From assembly GCA_914767885.1 (NCBI GenBank), contig CAJZBQ010000033.1:620001-684000 (forward strand): a stretch of DNA of 64,000 nucleotides, in the 5' to 3' direction. The DNA comes from Blepharisma stoltei (taxonomy: Eukaryota; Ciliophora; Heterotrichea; Heterotrichida; Blepharismidae). The notes below the pieces were generated by a model. That model was not told the DNA's origin. It was given only the letters and a program-made list of their open reading frames with translations, and did no database searches. Positions 32,143 to 43,054 of this stretch are shown in pieces; the stretch's first letter is position 1; each line of letters starts with the position of its first letter. Position numbers and translations under genes: made by a program.

Positions 32143-33845
32143 TTATCGTTTCATTAGCGCCAAATCGAACATTCGAAGCTCTTTAATAACTCCTTTAATA
32201 TGAGTGTTGCTTGGTCTTCGCATTTCAGTCAGCTTTTTTAATGGCTCATTTTTCGATAATTTTTTCATGTCATAAATGCTTAAAATTTTGTCATTCCCAG
32301 ACTGTCAGTCAGGGTCTCTAGTTTGTGGAGAAACAACTGGGATTTCTAATGGAATAAAAGTTTTTTCTGCTTCATTGAATTTTTGTTTTTTGTGATTCAT
32401 TTGAAGCCATTTGTCATTTAATGCCTCAACTGCTGAGTATCGGGAAAGTGGCGATATATCAGTCAGCTTTGATACAAAAGCTGCAGCTTCTGGGCTGATG
32501 TTTCTCCAATATTTATTATAAAATACTATGTGGCATTTTTTATTTTTTTTCAGAATTTCTGCTGCTTTAATTCCTGAAAAAGGAGCTCTTCCACTCAATC
32601 TATGTTAAACTTACAATATATACAATATAATCCCAAGGCTGAAAACATCAGCTTTAAAATAATATTTTTGTTGGTTTAATATTTCAGGGGCTACATATCC
32701 TGGCGACCCACACACTAAATCAAGCCCTTCGTCGCTGGCTTCTTCTGCGAAGCCAAAATCACACAATTTGAAATTGGTGATTCTATTTTTATTCACTAAA
32801 AGAATATTTTCTGGCTTTAAATCTCTATGTACAATATTTTTTTCTTGCATAAAAACCATCAGCTGTAAAAATTTATTCGCAAATTTTGCAACTTTTCTTT
32901 CACTGAATTTACTTTTGTGAAGGATTGTTTGGTAGAGTTCTCCACCTTCAACGTAGTCTAAGACTAGGTGAACGCAATCTTCACTTTCATAAACGCGCAA
33001 AATATTTACAATATATGGATGCCTGATTTTTCGAAGAATTTCGATTTCTTTAACTATTCGTTCGAGATAGCTTCGCTTGACCATAGATTTTGTAATGGAT
33101 TTTATAGCAACTTTTGATCTGTTTTCAATGCACTCACCTTCGAATACGTATCCAAAGTTTCCTTTTCCGACTTCTTTGATGAAAATATAGTCGTCTTCTA
33201 TGTCGATATTGATCATTTGTTGCTGGAGGCTTGGCAATCACTTTGCTAATGAATCTTCATTATCAACGTAAAAATCCATGCTACCTCGGCTTCCTACTAT
33301 TTTGAAGCCAAATTTTTCGAGTTTTTCTTGAGTTTCTGTAAAAACTTCAAGCCTTTTCCATGATATATTTGTGTATTTTATTATCCTAACTTTCCCTATT
33401 AAATTTTTTTTGTTAAAAATTTCTAACAAATCTAATTTAATTAATTAGGTTTATATTTGAGAATGCAATCTGTCTAATATTGAATGAAATTGCTTGAGAG
33501 ATTCATTATAATAATTAATTATGAATTTTTAAACTTAATTATACAAATATTGGCCAATGAAGGAGTTGTTGAAAATAGAGATTTTTCAAATAGTTTAATT
33601 GCCCCCATGATGAGAGGAGTAAGATCTTTGTATGACTAAATATTTTTTACCTTGCAGTAATATAAAAAAGAGTCTTTTAATATAAAATATCTTCTTTTTT
33701 GATTACCCTTATGTAAAAAAGTAAGATATCCATGATGGCAAGAGCTATTTAAAGTAATTTTCTGTCTATCTGAAGCCTTTCTCGAGATATATGCCCAAAA
33801 AGTTTCGCAGAAATCATCATCTGGCTGATCAAAAATGCATGGCAT
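32143..33845 (-). CDS. PH domain / Ser-Thr protein kinase
   Basis: 496 residues after removing introns 33636-33650 and 32600-32614 (both 15 nt) and an IES (33440-33621). An N-terminal PH-like fold runs from about residue 30 (HHGYLTFLHKGNQKRRYFILKDSFLYYCK ... FYVDNEDSLAKWLPSLQQQM). The kinase domain starts GKGNFGYVF with VAIK Lys, HRDLKPEN, DFG and GSPGYVAPE, and ends before a 60-residue tail. The catalytic domain looks closer to CAMK than to AGC kinases, unlike Akt which also has a PH domain. The phosphoinositide binding of the PH part is inferred. Confidence 0.85.
33438..33621. mobile_element. decayed C-rich MITE IES
   Basis: The right end ATGATGAGAGGAG-TAA keeps the GGAG-TNA signature; the left flank is also TAA. 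The 182-bp excision joins SYKDL to KLDLLEIFNKKN in frame in the PH domain. The interior is AT-rich and strongly diverged. Confidence 0.65.
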
Positions 33846-34526
33846 GTTTTATAAATGTCTGCACTGACAAGTAAAATACAGAAAGTTATGAAGAATAAAC
33901 CTGAAAATCTATTATTTTTAATTATAAATTTCAATTTGGAGGCTCATTCACTATAAACCGAAAATTCAGTGGAATTGAAAATCGGTTTTATACTGACTGT
34001 TTATTTTTTTTTGAATCTTAAATAAAATATAATTGATGAAGATATTAATTATTTTAACATCAGAATTCTCAGAAATCCCTATTGGTGTATATACTTTAAA
34101 CGATAATTAGAAATTTTTGCAATTTGGAATTGGAAGATGGTATGATAGATACTCTTTAAGATTTTGGACTTAATAAGATAAGCTATAAGAGCGTACTTAT
34201 TCATGCAACTGACTTTAATTATTGAAGATTTGTGAGAAATTGATTATTATCTTTAATAATTGTTAAAAGCTTTTTTCAAATCTCTTAAATTAATTTGAAA
34301 ATAACTTTATAAATTTATTATTAAGTTTGTTTGCCATAAATAAAAGTAGATATAGGACATATATAATTTCAAAAATAATGGGATTATTAAAATTCTAATA
34401 TTTATATAAATAACTAAATCACTATGAGTCTAAGGTACATCTGATTATCAAGAGTTATTTTATCGGTATTAAAAGCTCAAATTTCGAGAAATTCATGTTT
34501 TCCAATAAATTAATTTTATTTATTTA
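33846..34526. other. spacer without recognised gene
   Basis: AT-rich intergenic DNA between the kinase and the zinc-knuckle/RING gene, which are on the same strand. I see no supported gene or element end. Confidence 0.5.
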
Positions 34527-35265
34527 TTAAGCTACTTGCGGTTCATATGACTTGAACGTCCCGTTCTGAATTGCCTGCACTATTTCCCTCATCCTATTAT
34601 TTGGAACTAATGAATGTACATACTGTTTAGGTGTTTGGCATTTAGGACATTTATAATCAGGTGGCACTAGTTGTGGGGAAATACATTCAAAACAAAAGGT
34701 TAAATTGCAGCATCTGGTCATAACTGCAACTCTAGGTGGATTAAAGCATAAATTACAAGAAAGTTCCTCACTCCTCCATTCTTGATCGAACAGCCCATTT
34801 GTTCGATTAAGGATTTATTTAAAAATTAGGGGGAAAAATTATATATAAAATTATTGTATTTTACCTTCCAGACTTTTGGGAAGTTTGAAAGAATTGTTCA
34901 ATCAAATAAGAGGAGTCAGGCAGCTTTTTTATTGATTTTTTCATGGCTTCTTTGAAATCTCCATGATCTTCTACACGCCTTGCGTATTGTCCAGTAGAAA
35001 GCTCGAGCAACGACTCTTTTTCTTGATCGTTTACACTATGAACGACTTGTAAAAATGTGGTCGGGATGCCTGAGGGCCTTTTCAGCCTTTTTGGATTCAG
35101 GTCATAAGCTGTGTTTCCATTTGTAGGGCAAAATTTGATAAAATGGCCTTTTTCTCCACAACGATGGCAAATATAGTTTGGGCCGGGTCGAGGCTGCATG
35201 ATAACACCATTAGTGAGAAGAGGCTGCATCATGATTTGTTTAATCCTGTCTTCTTCTGTAGCCAT
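34527..35265 (-). CDS. zinc-knuckle / RING protein (Mpe1/RBBP6-like core)
   Basis: The start at 35265 gives MATEEDRIKQIMMQP, then a CCHC knuckle (CHRCGEKGHFIKFC, about residues 33-46), a linker, then a RING/U-box-like finger (CNLCFNPPRVAVMTRCCNLTFCFECI ... CPKC). That pair is the core of Mpe1/RBBP6, a 3'-end processing factor with E3 activity. The N-terminal DWNN ubiquitin-like domain is absent from this gene. A C-rich insert lies between knuckle and RING (about 34765-34862); its exact edges are uncertain, so the joined sequence around SGR/SEELSC is tentative. Confidence 0.7.
34765..34862. mobile_element. decayed MITE family 3 IES (edges uncertain)
   Basis: TCACTCCTCCATTCTTGATCGAAC and a nearby inverse TTCGATTAAGGATT match the ends of the element at 49092. 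It interrupts the zinc-knuckle/RING gene. The right edge near the TTACC at 34860-34864 is a guess; an exact junction could not be fixed from sequence alone. Confidence 0.5.
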
Positions 35266-35546
35266 TTTCTTATTATAATAAATCTAATTCTCAATTCTTT
35301 CATTTCTTCAGCTAAATTATCAAATTCTTATTTGCAATAAAAAAAACTTTTCTGTATTATGCCTCTCTCTATTAAGGTTTTCATCCCTATAGGAGAAAAA
35401 TATCGCTATATTGCATAAAATATATGGTATTAATCCTCATAATTCATTAATAATTCAGCTTATAAAGATATATACACTTTTTTAGCTAAATGCCAATAAT
35501 TTTCTGTAAAAATATATAAAGTAATTATTAATAATAAATCAATACT

Positions 35547-36450
35547 AAAATAGGGCGTATCTTCACACGACGACTATTTCATAACGACTATTTTTTTTTT
35601 GGCCTATTTTTTTTTGGCCTATTTTTTTTGGCCTATTTTTTTTTGGCCTATTTTTTTTTGGCCTATTTTTTTTTGGCCTATTTTTTTTTTCACCTATTTT
35701 TTTTTGGCCTATTTTTTTTTGGCCTATTTTTTTTTTTAGCCTATTTTTTTTTGGCCTATTTTTTTTTGGCCTATTTTTTTTTAGCCTATTTTTTTTTAGC
35801 CTATTTTTTTTTGGCCTATTATTTTTTGGCTATTTTTTTTGCCTTTTTTTTGACAATTTTTTAACTATTTTTTACTAATATTTGGGCATAATTCCATACT
35901 AATTGTTTTAATCTAATTTTTAATGTGTTTTAGACGATTTGACCAACGGAAAATGCACCCTTAACAGATTTCTTACTCCATGAATACTAATTCATTGCTT
36001 TTAAAATTTCGAAAATTTTAGATTTAATTAGGAGTTTTTCACTTAATTTACTCAATATTAATCGCGTAAGGAAAGGCCTCTGTTTCTCAATAAGGTTTTA
36101 GTCCTCTCAGCAGCTTCATGAATGAGGCTAGGCAAAAAAAATAGGCCAAAAAAAAATAGGCCAAAAAAATAGGCAAAAAAAAATAGGCAAAAAAAAATAG
36201 GCCAAAAAAAAATAGGCCAAAAAAAATAGGCCAAAAAAAAATAGGCCAAAAATAAATAGGCCAAAAAAAAAATAGGTGAAAAACAAATAGGCCAAAATAA
36301 AATAGGCTAAAAAAAAATAGGCCAAAAAAAAATAGGCCAAAAAAAAATAGGCCAAAAACAAATAGGTGAAAAAAAAATAGGCCAAAAAAAAATAGGCCAA
36401 AAAAAAAATAGTCGTTATGAAATAGTCGTCTTGTGAAGGAACTAAAATAG
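35547..36450. mobile_element. giant foldback element with 14-15 bp repeat arms
   Basis: The left arm (about 35590-35850) has about 17 tandem copies of GGCCTATTTTTTTTT; the right arm (about 36125-36410) has the inverse. Outside them, CTTCACACGACGACTATTTC is matched in inverse by GAAATAGTCGTCTTGTGAAG. ACTAAAATAGGG occurs just outside on both sides (35547-35558 and 36439-36450) and looks like a target duplication. The unique middle (about 35860-36120) holds no gene. It sits 5' of the phosphodiesterase gene. Confidence 0.75.
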
Positions 36451-37841
36451 GGTGCTCAGCGACAACAAGAAAACCTAAAACTCGTGAAATAATCTACTCG
36501 AGTTCTCAGGAAAGAAAAATTTTTACAAAACTTGAATACTTATCCAGGCAACATCAAATTCCCTCCACAACTGCTGAGGTCGATCTTATCAAGACAACTT
36601 TCATGAACTTGCAGCGTGTCGACCCATCATTGAGAAACCGCTGAATGGAAACCATCCATAACGATATTCTTACACCTTTATATTTCGCGAATGTCGAAGA
36701 GTTTGCATATTCAAACGAAAATCCTTTTGTTCCAAATGAAGAGAAGCTTAATTTACTAAGGCTGAAGGATTTTGCAGCTTTTAATTATGAAAAAGGTGAG
36801 CTCAGAGATTTTATGTTACATATTTTCAGTGATTTTATTGGGCTTTTTCATTTATTCTATTCTGATTTAAGTTAAATGGCTAGCTATCTAATATTTTAAA
36901 TATGGTTGTCAATAGAATGCAATATAGATATCAAAAAACTCCAGAGATTTATATTTGCAGTGTCAGAAAATTATCAAAATAACCCCTTCCACAACTATTT
37001 TCATGCAACATCTGTAACCCAAATGGTTTTTGCAATTGGTGAAAAAGCCGAGAAATATGAACGGTTCCTGACTCCTCTGGACCGCCTTTCTTTACTTTTG
37101 TCTTCTTATGGCCACGATTTAAATCACCCAGGAGTAACCAATGCGCTTATGGTAAATTCTCGTCATCCTTTAGCAATTACATACAATGACGCATCAGTGT
37201 TAGAAAATCACCATGCAGCAACCCTTATAAATTTTCTTGAGCTCAGTGGATGTGATATATTTTCAGATTTTTCGCTGCAGGATAAAAATTACTTGAGGAG
37301 GATTATCATTCCTACTATATTAGGGACTGATATGGCTAAACATAAAACTGTAATGAGTGATTATATAGCGTTAATATGGTTTTCACATTATTAAAATTAG
37401 AAAACAGTATCATTTATTATAATTAGCCAATCTGAAGGGTTTAATTTAGCAAAAACGGCATATACCAATATTTTTACTATAGGCTATGATAAAAATAACC
37501 AAGACCACAGACAATCAGTTATGTCTATGGTTTTGCATTCGGCTGATGTTGGAAATCCATGCTATAAATTTGAACTAGCTACTGTATGGTCACTGAGGAT
37601 TATCCAGGAATTCAATCAACAGGTGATGCAAGAAGAAACCAGAGGGCTGCCTGTAAGCGAATTTTTGAGAATTGGAAATGATATTAGAAAAATTAAGCAA
37701 AATCAAATGGGATTTATTGATGGCTTTATTTACCCATTGTGGAAATTACTAGCATTACATATGCAGGAAGCTCAGGAGTATGTAGAAGCTATTGAGCTTA
37801 ACAGAAAACTGTGGGAAGAATTAGAGAATTTAGATAGTTAA
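36451..37841 (+). CDS. class I 3',5'-cyclic nucleotide phosphodiesterase
   Basis: The catalytic domain is complete: HNYFHATSVTQ (metal and general-acid His), HDLNHPG, and HSADVGNP with the metal-binding Asp, ending with QMGFIDGFIYPLWK. It hydrolyses cAMP and/or cGMP. Two tiny IESs interrupt it (33 bp at 36870-36902; 48 bp at 37374-37421); their removal gives YSDLWLSIECN and DYIALISQSEGFN in frame. The frame is open upstream of the first internal Met (36602) to the foldback element, so the true start is unresolved; another IES or an upstream exon may hold it. UGA codes Trp in LRNRWME. Confidence 0.85.
36868..36902. mobile_element. 33-bp IES in the phosphodiesterase gene
   Basis: Without excision the frame stops (DLS then TAA). 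Cutting between TA at 36868-36869 and TA at 36901-36902 gives DLWLSIECNI, with the Trp expected in the family. It is among the shortest inserts in the window. Confidence 0.75.
37372..37421. mobile_element. 48-bp IES in the phosphodiesterase gene
   Basis: The unedited frame ends WFSHY then TAA. Excision at TA joins SDYIAL to ISQSEGFNLAKTAY in frame. Confidence 0.75.
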
Positions 37842-37911
37842 AATTTTATATATAATCAATAATATTGTGGGTTATTAAATATCGAAACAATTATTTCTGA
37901 TTCAAATAATA

Positions 37912-40229
37912 ATGTTCATAAATAATCAGTTATACCCAAAACCATGGGAAGAGCCAAAAAAAGCAATCCGAGTCAAAACTAATGGTTATTTCCACGAGCG
38001 CAATGAAATGTGAAACTCTATCCACCATTCATCACCTAAAATCTCAAAACTTTACCTCTGCTCTCAAGAGCAGCCATATAAACCTTTGTCAACTCGTCCG
38101 TCTACAGCGTCAGCAGTCCCTTATACAACAGCTCGAAAAGAAGTCTATAATGAATTATTCCATATTATGCTAAATTTTCCATATAAATTAAGAAAATAAC
38201 ATGATGAGAAGCATAAACGTAAAATAGAATACTTAACCATCGAAAAAGAGAACGAGAAGCTGTAATTTTCAAATTAGAGACAAATTAAAAGTGGCCAAAT
38301 TTCGATTCTAGAATCTGATATAGAAACAACTAATGCAAGATTTGTCACATTTAAAAACCCTTCTGCCAACACTTTGCATCACAAATTTTCGATTTTTGAT
38401 AAATATAATGACTTGCCAGCTGAAAAATTGGATTTATTGATTGATCCTAGAATTATAAAAGTTGATGAGGAAGCTGTTGAAAATATACAAATAAAAATTG
38501 AGGAACAAAAATTCGCTGAGAGAGAGAGAGAGAGAGATTAGTTAGAGAGGTTAAGCGGGGATTATTTCAGCCCCTAGCCAGTCGGACTTCAGCTTCGTGC
38601 TTCATGTGGCACTAAGCACTAAAGCCACCTACCGCCCTTTTTCTTCGGAGCCATCAAAAATGGTGACGTCCTCAGTCTGTCGGGGAGACTCACCCGACCC
38701 TGCTGGATCAAAAAATTTCGGCAAGGACTCTCTTAACCCCTGGTGGTGCTCAGGGTATGAGAGGATCGTCCATTGTCTTCTTCTGGAACCACCTGTGCCA
38801 TTCGCAGGCACCATAATGCTCCTCCAGAAGTGCTTGATTGATGTTGCGCCGTCGGTATCTTGTCTGTGGGTCGAGGGGAAGCCCAGTCAGCCCAAGCCTG
38901 CACCCCACCCCGGAGAATTGCCATCTGCGACCCCTTGGCCTTCGGCCGTTTTATTTATTTTTGCACGGCCGAATTCTGGGATTTTTTTTGCTGTCGCCGA
39001 GCCAAAATGGATTTCCATCTTGCAAGATGGAAATTCTAAAATTCGCTGAAGAAATGAAGAAACAATGACATGTCGAAAACCGCATGAAAATCATGAACGA
39101 TTTTAAAACACTCACTCCCCTCTTTTAAATTGGAACAAACATCGGCAAAATTTCCATTTATTGGGCACTTTAAACCTCTTTAAATTTGAACAAAATTATT
39201 TTTTCAACAGTAGTTAAAAATAAATTTTTTATAAAATTAGTTTTAACCTAATTTAATGGAAAAATTACAAGTAGAATGCTATTTTAAACCGTTTTCACAC
39301 TGAATCAATTTATTTTTTTAATTAATTCTTCATAAAAATAAATTGAAATTCAAAGTATTGTTTCTCAATTTATAAATTTAAAAAAATAAGGAAAAATTAT
39401 TAATTTATATAAAATTAGTTCTAACATAATTTAATGGAAAAAGTACAATAGAATGTTATTTAATCAATTTTCATACTGAATCGATTATTTTTTTATAAAA
39501 ATAAAAAGTAATGTTATCGATTTATATTTTTTCAATAAAAGAAAATAATAATATCTTATAAAATTACGTTTTAACTTAATTTAATAAAAAAGTATCATTT
39601 AAATAGTTTTCACATAAAAATAAATTAAAATTTAACTCAATTTATATTAAATATAATTTTTTTCTCAAAAACAAATTAACTCTCTTTTAAGTTTGAACAG
39701 GATTTTCCATTTGGGAGGAGTCAGCAAAAAAAACAAAGAAAAAGAAGAAAAAGCTGGTGTTGTTCATATAAAATCAGAACCATCTCGACCCTCTTCAAAA
39801 TGCAGTGAAAGATTGAATCAATTATCAGCACCAACTGAAAGAAAAATTCCCAAAGTAGACGAGCTACCTGAATCCCGAGGGCTATTAAATGTGGATTTTC
39901 CAGAGGCTATAGCTATCTATATGAATAAAGGCGGATATATTCCCCTAACCACAAGAAGAGCAGATGCTTTCCCTTTGACAGATTTTCAAAAAAAAACTTT
40001 AAGTAAGCCAGATTTACAAGAGACAGACTGACGACCAACCACATCAAGAATGCCTACTAGAGTTCAATCGGCAAGGCCTTCTATCGGATATACAGAGAGA
40101 GAGTTTAACGAAATTCAAGAAGGAATGCAAGCGCTTAATGAATTTGATAGAAAATTCGGGAGCATGAAAGGGAGGGTCGGTTTTCCGCAAATTTATTTGG
40201 AAAAGTTTAAGAAAAAAGACGAAAATTAA
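37912..40229 (+). CDS. unrecognised charged protein, heavily interrupted
   Basis: Opens MFINNQLYPKPWEEPKKAIRV at 37912. The middle is charged and coiled-coil-like; the C-terminal half (KVDELPESRGLLNVDFPEAIAIYMNKGGYIPLTTRRADAF ... DWRPTTSRMPTRVQSARPSIGYTEREFNEIQEGMQALNEFDRKF) is conserved-looking but not one I can name. Removals that work: a possible 30-bp IES (38186-38215), a SINE-like copy (about 38508-39049) and a TCA-bounded MITE (39115-39723). A 15-nt stretch with TAA and TAG at 38263-38277 remains unexplained; it could be an intron-like insert or a true lesion. Confidence 0.6.
38508..39049 (-). mobile_element. SINE/LINE-like insertion with 12-bp target duplication
   Basis: AAAATTCGCTGA is at 38508-38519 and 39038-39049. 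The left edge runs into (GA)n then GATTAGTTAGAG. Body about 518 bp, GC-rich, related to the element at 18943. The duplication lacks TA, so a TA-based excision (38494-39038) would drop a few codons (KIEEQ) but stay in frame. Confidence 0.85.
39112..39723 (-). mobile_element. C-rich MITE family 2 IES, bounded by TCA
   Basis: Left TCA-CTCCCCTC..TTTAAATTGGAACAAA and right GGGAGGAG-TCA. 609 bp with AT-rich subrepeats. Excision at TCA joins NDFKTL to SKKNKEKEEKAG in frame. No TA lies at either edge. Confidence 0.85.
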
Positions 40230-40256
40230 TTAAAAAATAAAATTTATTAATATAAG

Positions 40257-40958
40257 ATGGGTGAAGAAAGTCAAGTCGATATCATGTTTAAAAAACTTAT
40301 TGAAAATGATAGTGGAAAGCATGTTTATGTTCCCTCACTTGATCCGGTGGGATTATATAATCATGCTATCAAACAATTCAACGCAAAAATCAATAAAACA
40401 GCTGAGGGTAGTTATGAGAGACTTGACGAAAATTGTTTTTATGCTTTGTGAATGAAAAGGTGGTGAAATCGCTTAAGAGCTGATGAGAGCATATTTTTTT
40501 TAATTTTTTCACTCCTTATTAATGTGGTTGTGTCACTTGTACCTGTTCTCAATATAATTGTTTGTGCTATATGGATTATCGTCTGGTTGATTTATGAAAG
40601 AATAGCAAAAAGACATAAAGAAAATTCAAAATTATGCGAAAATCCGTTTAAATACATGATTTATGCTCCAGAAGTATGCAGAAGGGCTAAGCTTATAAAT
40701 CTTTATTTAGATTTGCCATCAAGAAATTTGGGATCTTTTGGGCTAAAAGAGTCACAAATATCTGTATTGCAGAGCCGATCTTTTAGTGGAACAGTAAAGT
40801 TTATGGTTTTTAACAATACTTTTAAGTTTGCCTTCACAAAATTCGGGTTTTTGAGAATATTTCATGTTTTACAAATTCTAGCTTCAGGAGGTGCAATCAC
40901 AATTGCAAATTTAGTAATATATCCAATGCTAGGGATCTCTGAATTGATATTAATTTAA
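40257..40958 (+). CDS. predicted multi-pass membrane protein, 233 residues
   Basis: Uninterrupted. Polar N-terminus (about 65 residues), then a hydrophobic pair (FFLIFSLLINVVVSLVPVLNIIVCAIWIIVWLIY) and a C-terminal hydrophobic stretch (LQILASGGAITIANLVIYPMLG). Three Trp are UGA (ALW, RWW). I do not recognise the family. It starts 27 bp after the preceding gene's stop, as is usual for compact heterotrich genes. Confidence 0.6.
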
Positions 40959-40985
40959 TACTAAATTTACCAAAATATGCAATTA

Positions 40986-43054
40986 CTAATCTTTTATTAC
41001 AGGCCAGGTTTTATGCAAATATAGTGTCAAAGTGGAAATGTCGAATTTCCATAAGGCTTTGGAACCCCATATAATGATTTTTCCTTCTTCTTCAAAATAG
41101 CTCCAAGAGTTTAAAGGAAAATAGTCTTCACAGCTAAGAGAGTCTACCACTACTCCTTCTCCTTCTGTGATAATTGAAATTGAGCGTGCTGGATTATTTT
41201 TGATATGAAGAATAAATTTATAAAATTAATTATTAATAACTCAAAATTATTTTTAATAAAAAATATATACTGTCTTAAATTGAAAGTAATTATAGAATTT
41301 ACATGATTTTAAGGATTTTTTTTGTGGCATTTTATTGTATATTTTCCAGTGTCAAATTAATTTTCTACAGAATAAACCATTATTTTCTATCATACCGCCT
41401 AAAATTACCAATTTATGCTCTGGTGTAAAAAAGCAAGCATGCCCATATAAATTATTAGGAATTTTTACATCCAAAATAGATCATATTTTTCCAGATAGAA
41501 CTTCGATTGATGCATAATTTTCTATTTCACATATTCCACCGGTCACGTATAACTTCCCTTGCATAGATGCAGCTGACGAGTGCATCCTTGGATTATTAAG
41601 TGGGGCAATTTCTTCCCAACAGTCATTTGGGTTAAGTTTTTCTACCTCTCTCCTTAGTTTTCCTTGAAAAGTTCCTCCAATTACATATACAGTCCCTTTA
41701 TGAAAAACCATAAAATGGCCACTCCTTGCATGAATTAACTCTCCTATATAATTTCAGCCATTAGAAGCTTGATACCTAAATGATGGTAAACTTCCTTTGC
41801 AAGTGGCTATAATTTGTCCATCAGGTAAAACACAAACTGCGTCAAGCTCTATGTTTTCTGGAAAATTTATATTGTTTTCTCTGTCATTTACCATATCATG
41901 CACAATTAAAAATGGAATGTATGAGTTAGGGGTTCCGTCCCCTATATTTGTCCTATTGAGGGAAGTTCATTCTTTCTGAAGGAAATCAGCGTTGGGACTG
42001 CTCCAGCAGCTAGTGGATGGAATTCATTAAGGATGGGCTTGTATTGTTAGATCCTAAGCTAAGTGGGGGTCGACAGAGAGTTATCGTAATCTTAATCTTA
42101 ACCATATCATGCAAAAACAATTCATTATCGCCAAGTGTAATTAATGTGAATGGCTGCTCAAAATAAACTTCCTCACGAAGTGTTTCTATGTAATTTTTCT
42201 TTTTATTATTTGAAAAAGTATCATTGAAGCTACAAGAATTGTTGTTGTCGTCTATTGTTGGATATTTTCAGCTTTGAGAGTTTAAGTCAGCAAGAAATGA
42301 TGCTGGGTCTTCTCTGGAATTTTCACTAAATGACTTCTCTAATAAAGATTCCAAGGTTTCATCAATTATCATGACATCTTGATTAAAAGTCCGAATAAGC
42401 CTTTCTAATGATTTACATAAATTTACTTACTCCCCCACTTCCCTTCCGTGAGTGAACAAAACCTTTAGAAAAATCCCTATTTTTTGCTAAAAAACCAACC
42501 CTCCATGAGTGAACAAAAATTTTTTATGAAAAAAAAATTGATATATAAGTGATAATTAGTATAATGAAATCTCGAGCTAATTCTGTGTAATTTTAAACAA
42601 ATTGCGTTTTTAAAACATAATTTTTTTAAATTAAATTAATATTTGCTTCCCAATTTTTGGGATTTTTTTAAAATTTCGAAATTTTTTTTTTTCTATAAAA
42701 ATTTTATATATAAATTGCTTAAAAAAAAATTAACTCCCTCCGTGAGTGAACAAAATTTTTTTGTTCACTCACGGAGGGGGAGTTAAAATTTTATTTTATG
42801 CTACTAATAAAGATGGTTTTTTATATAAAAATAATTTTTATTAATTATTTTATTTTTTATTAAATTATATGTATTGACCTTTCTGATACATCTTCGCTAG
42901 AGCTTTCTTCAAAAAAAGAACGTCCTCTAGGTACGCGAATGATTATAGGCATTTGTGTCGCATCTAATGATGTTGCAATGTTATTAATTATAAGAAGGTC
43001 TTCAGTGCTTGCATTTCCGCTATCAGAAGCATTAAGTCTCTCAATTGATTGCAT
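40986..43054 (-). CDS. kelch-repeat protein without B-box
   Basis: Start MQSIERLNASDSGNASTEDL at 43054. The middle has a short helical segment (NLCKSLERLIRTFNQDVMIIDETLESLLEKS), then kelch blades with the GG hallmark: GTVYVIGGTFQGKLRREVEKLNPND, GKLYVTGGICEIENYASIEVLSG, HKLVILGGMIENN. It ends KTWPVIKD before TAG at 40986-40988. Removed inserts: about 42427-42867, a SINE-like copy (211-bp period at 41890-42113) and a 147-bp IES (41221-41367), leaving about 422 residues; one junction is uncertain by one base. These blades are closer to classical kelch than the B-box family is. Confidence 0.75.
41219..41367. mobile_element. 147-bp IES in the kelch gene
   Basis: Excision between TAs joins NNGLFC to KFILHIKNNPARSI in frame. 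It is AT-rich without clear terminal repeats. Confidence 0.65.
41890..42113 (+). mobile_element. SINE-like insertion with 13-bp target duplication
   Basis: ACCATATCATGCA at 41890-41902 and 42101-42113. The right edge carries the tail AATCTTAATCTTA, which gives plus orientation. The insert is about 198 bp. The duplication contains TA. Confidence 0.88.
42425..42867 (+). mobile_element. IES holding a C-rich MITE family 1 copy
   Basis: The MITE core (42428-42786) has the direct pair at left (CTTCCGTGAGTGAACAAAA) and the hairpin pair at right, TTA on both sides. Removing only the MITE leaves a stop; removing to the TA at 42866-42867 joins SERSIHI to NLCKSLERLIR. The MITE therefore appears to have landed in, or extended, a larger IES. 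Confidence 0.6.

Noticed and set aside
35590-36410. Regular spaced repeats resembling a CRISPR array, and open frames encoding FLAYFFLAYFF-type protein
   Set aside because: The units are 14-15 bp homopolymer-rich tandem repeats in two inverted blocks without unique spacers; the frames are low-complexity by-products. The organism is a eukaryote.
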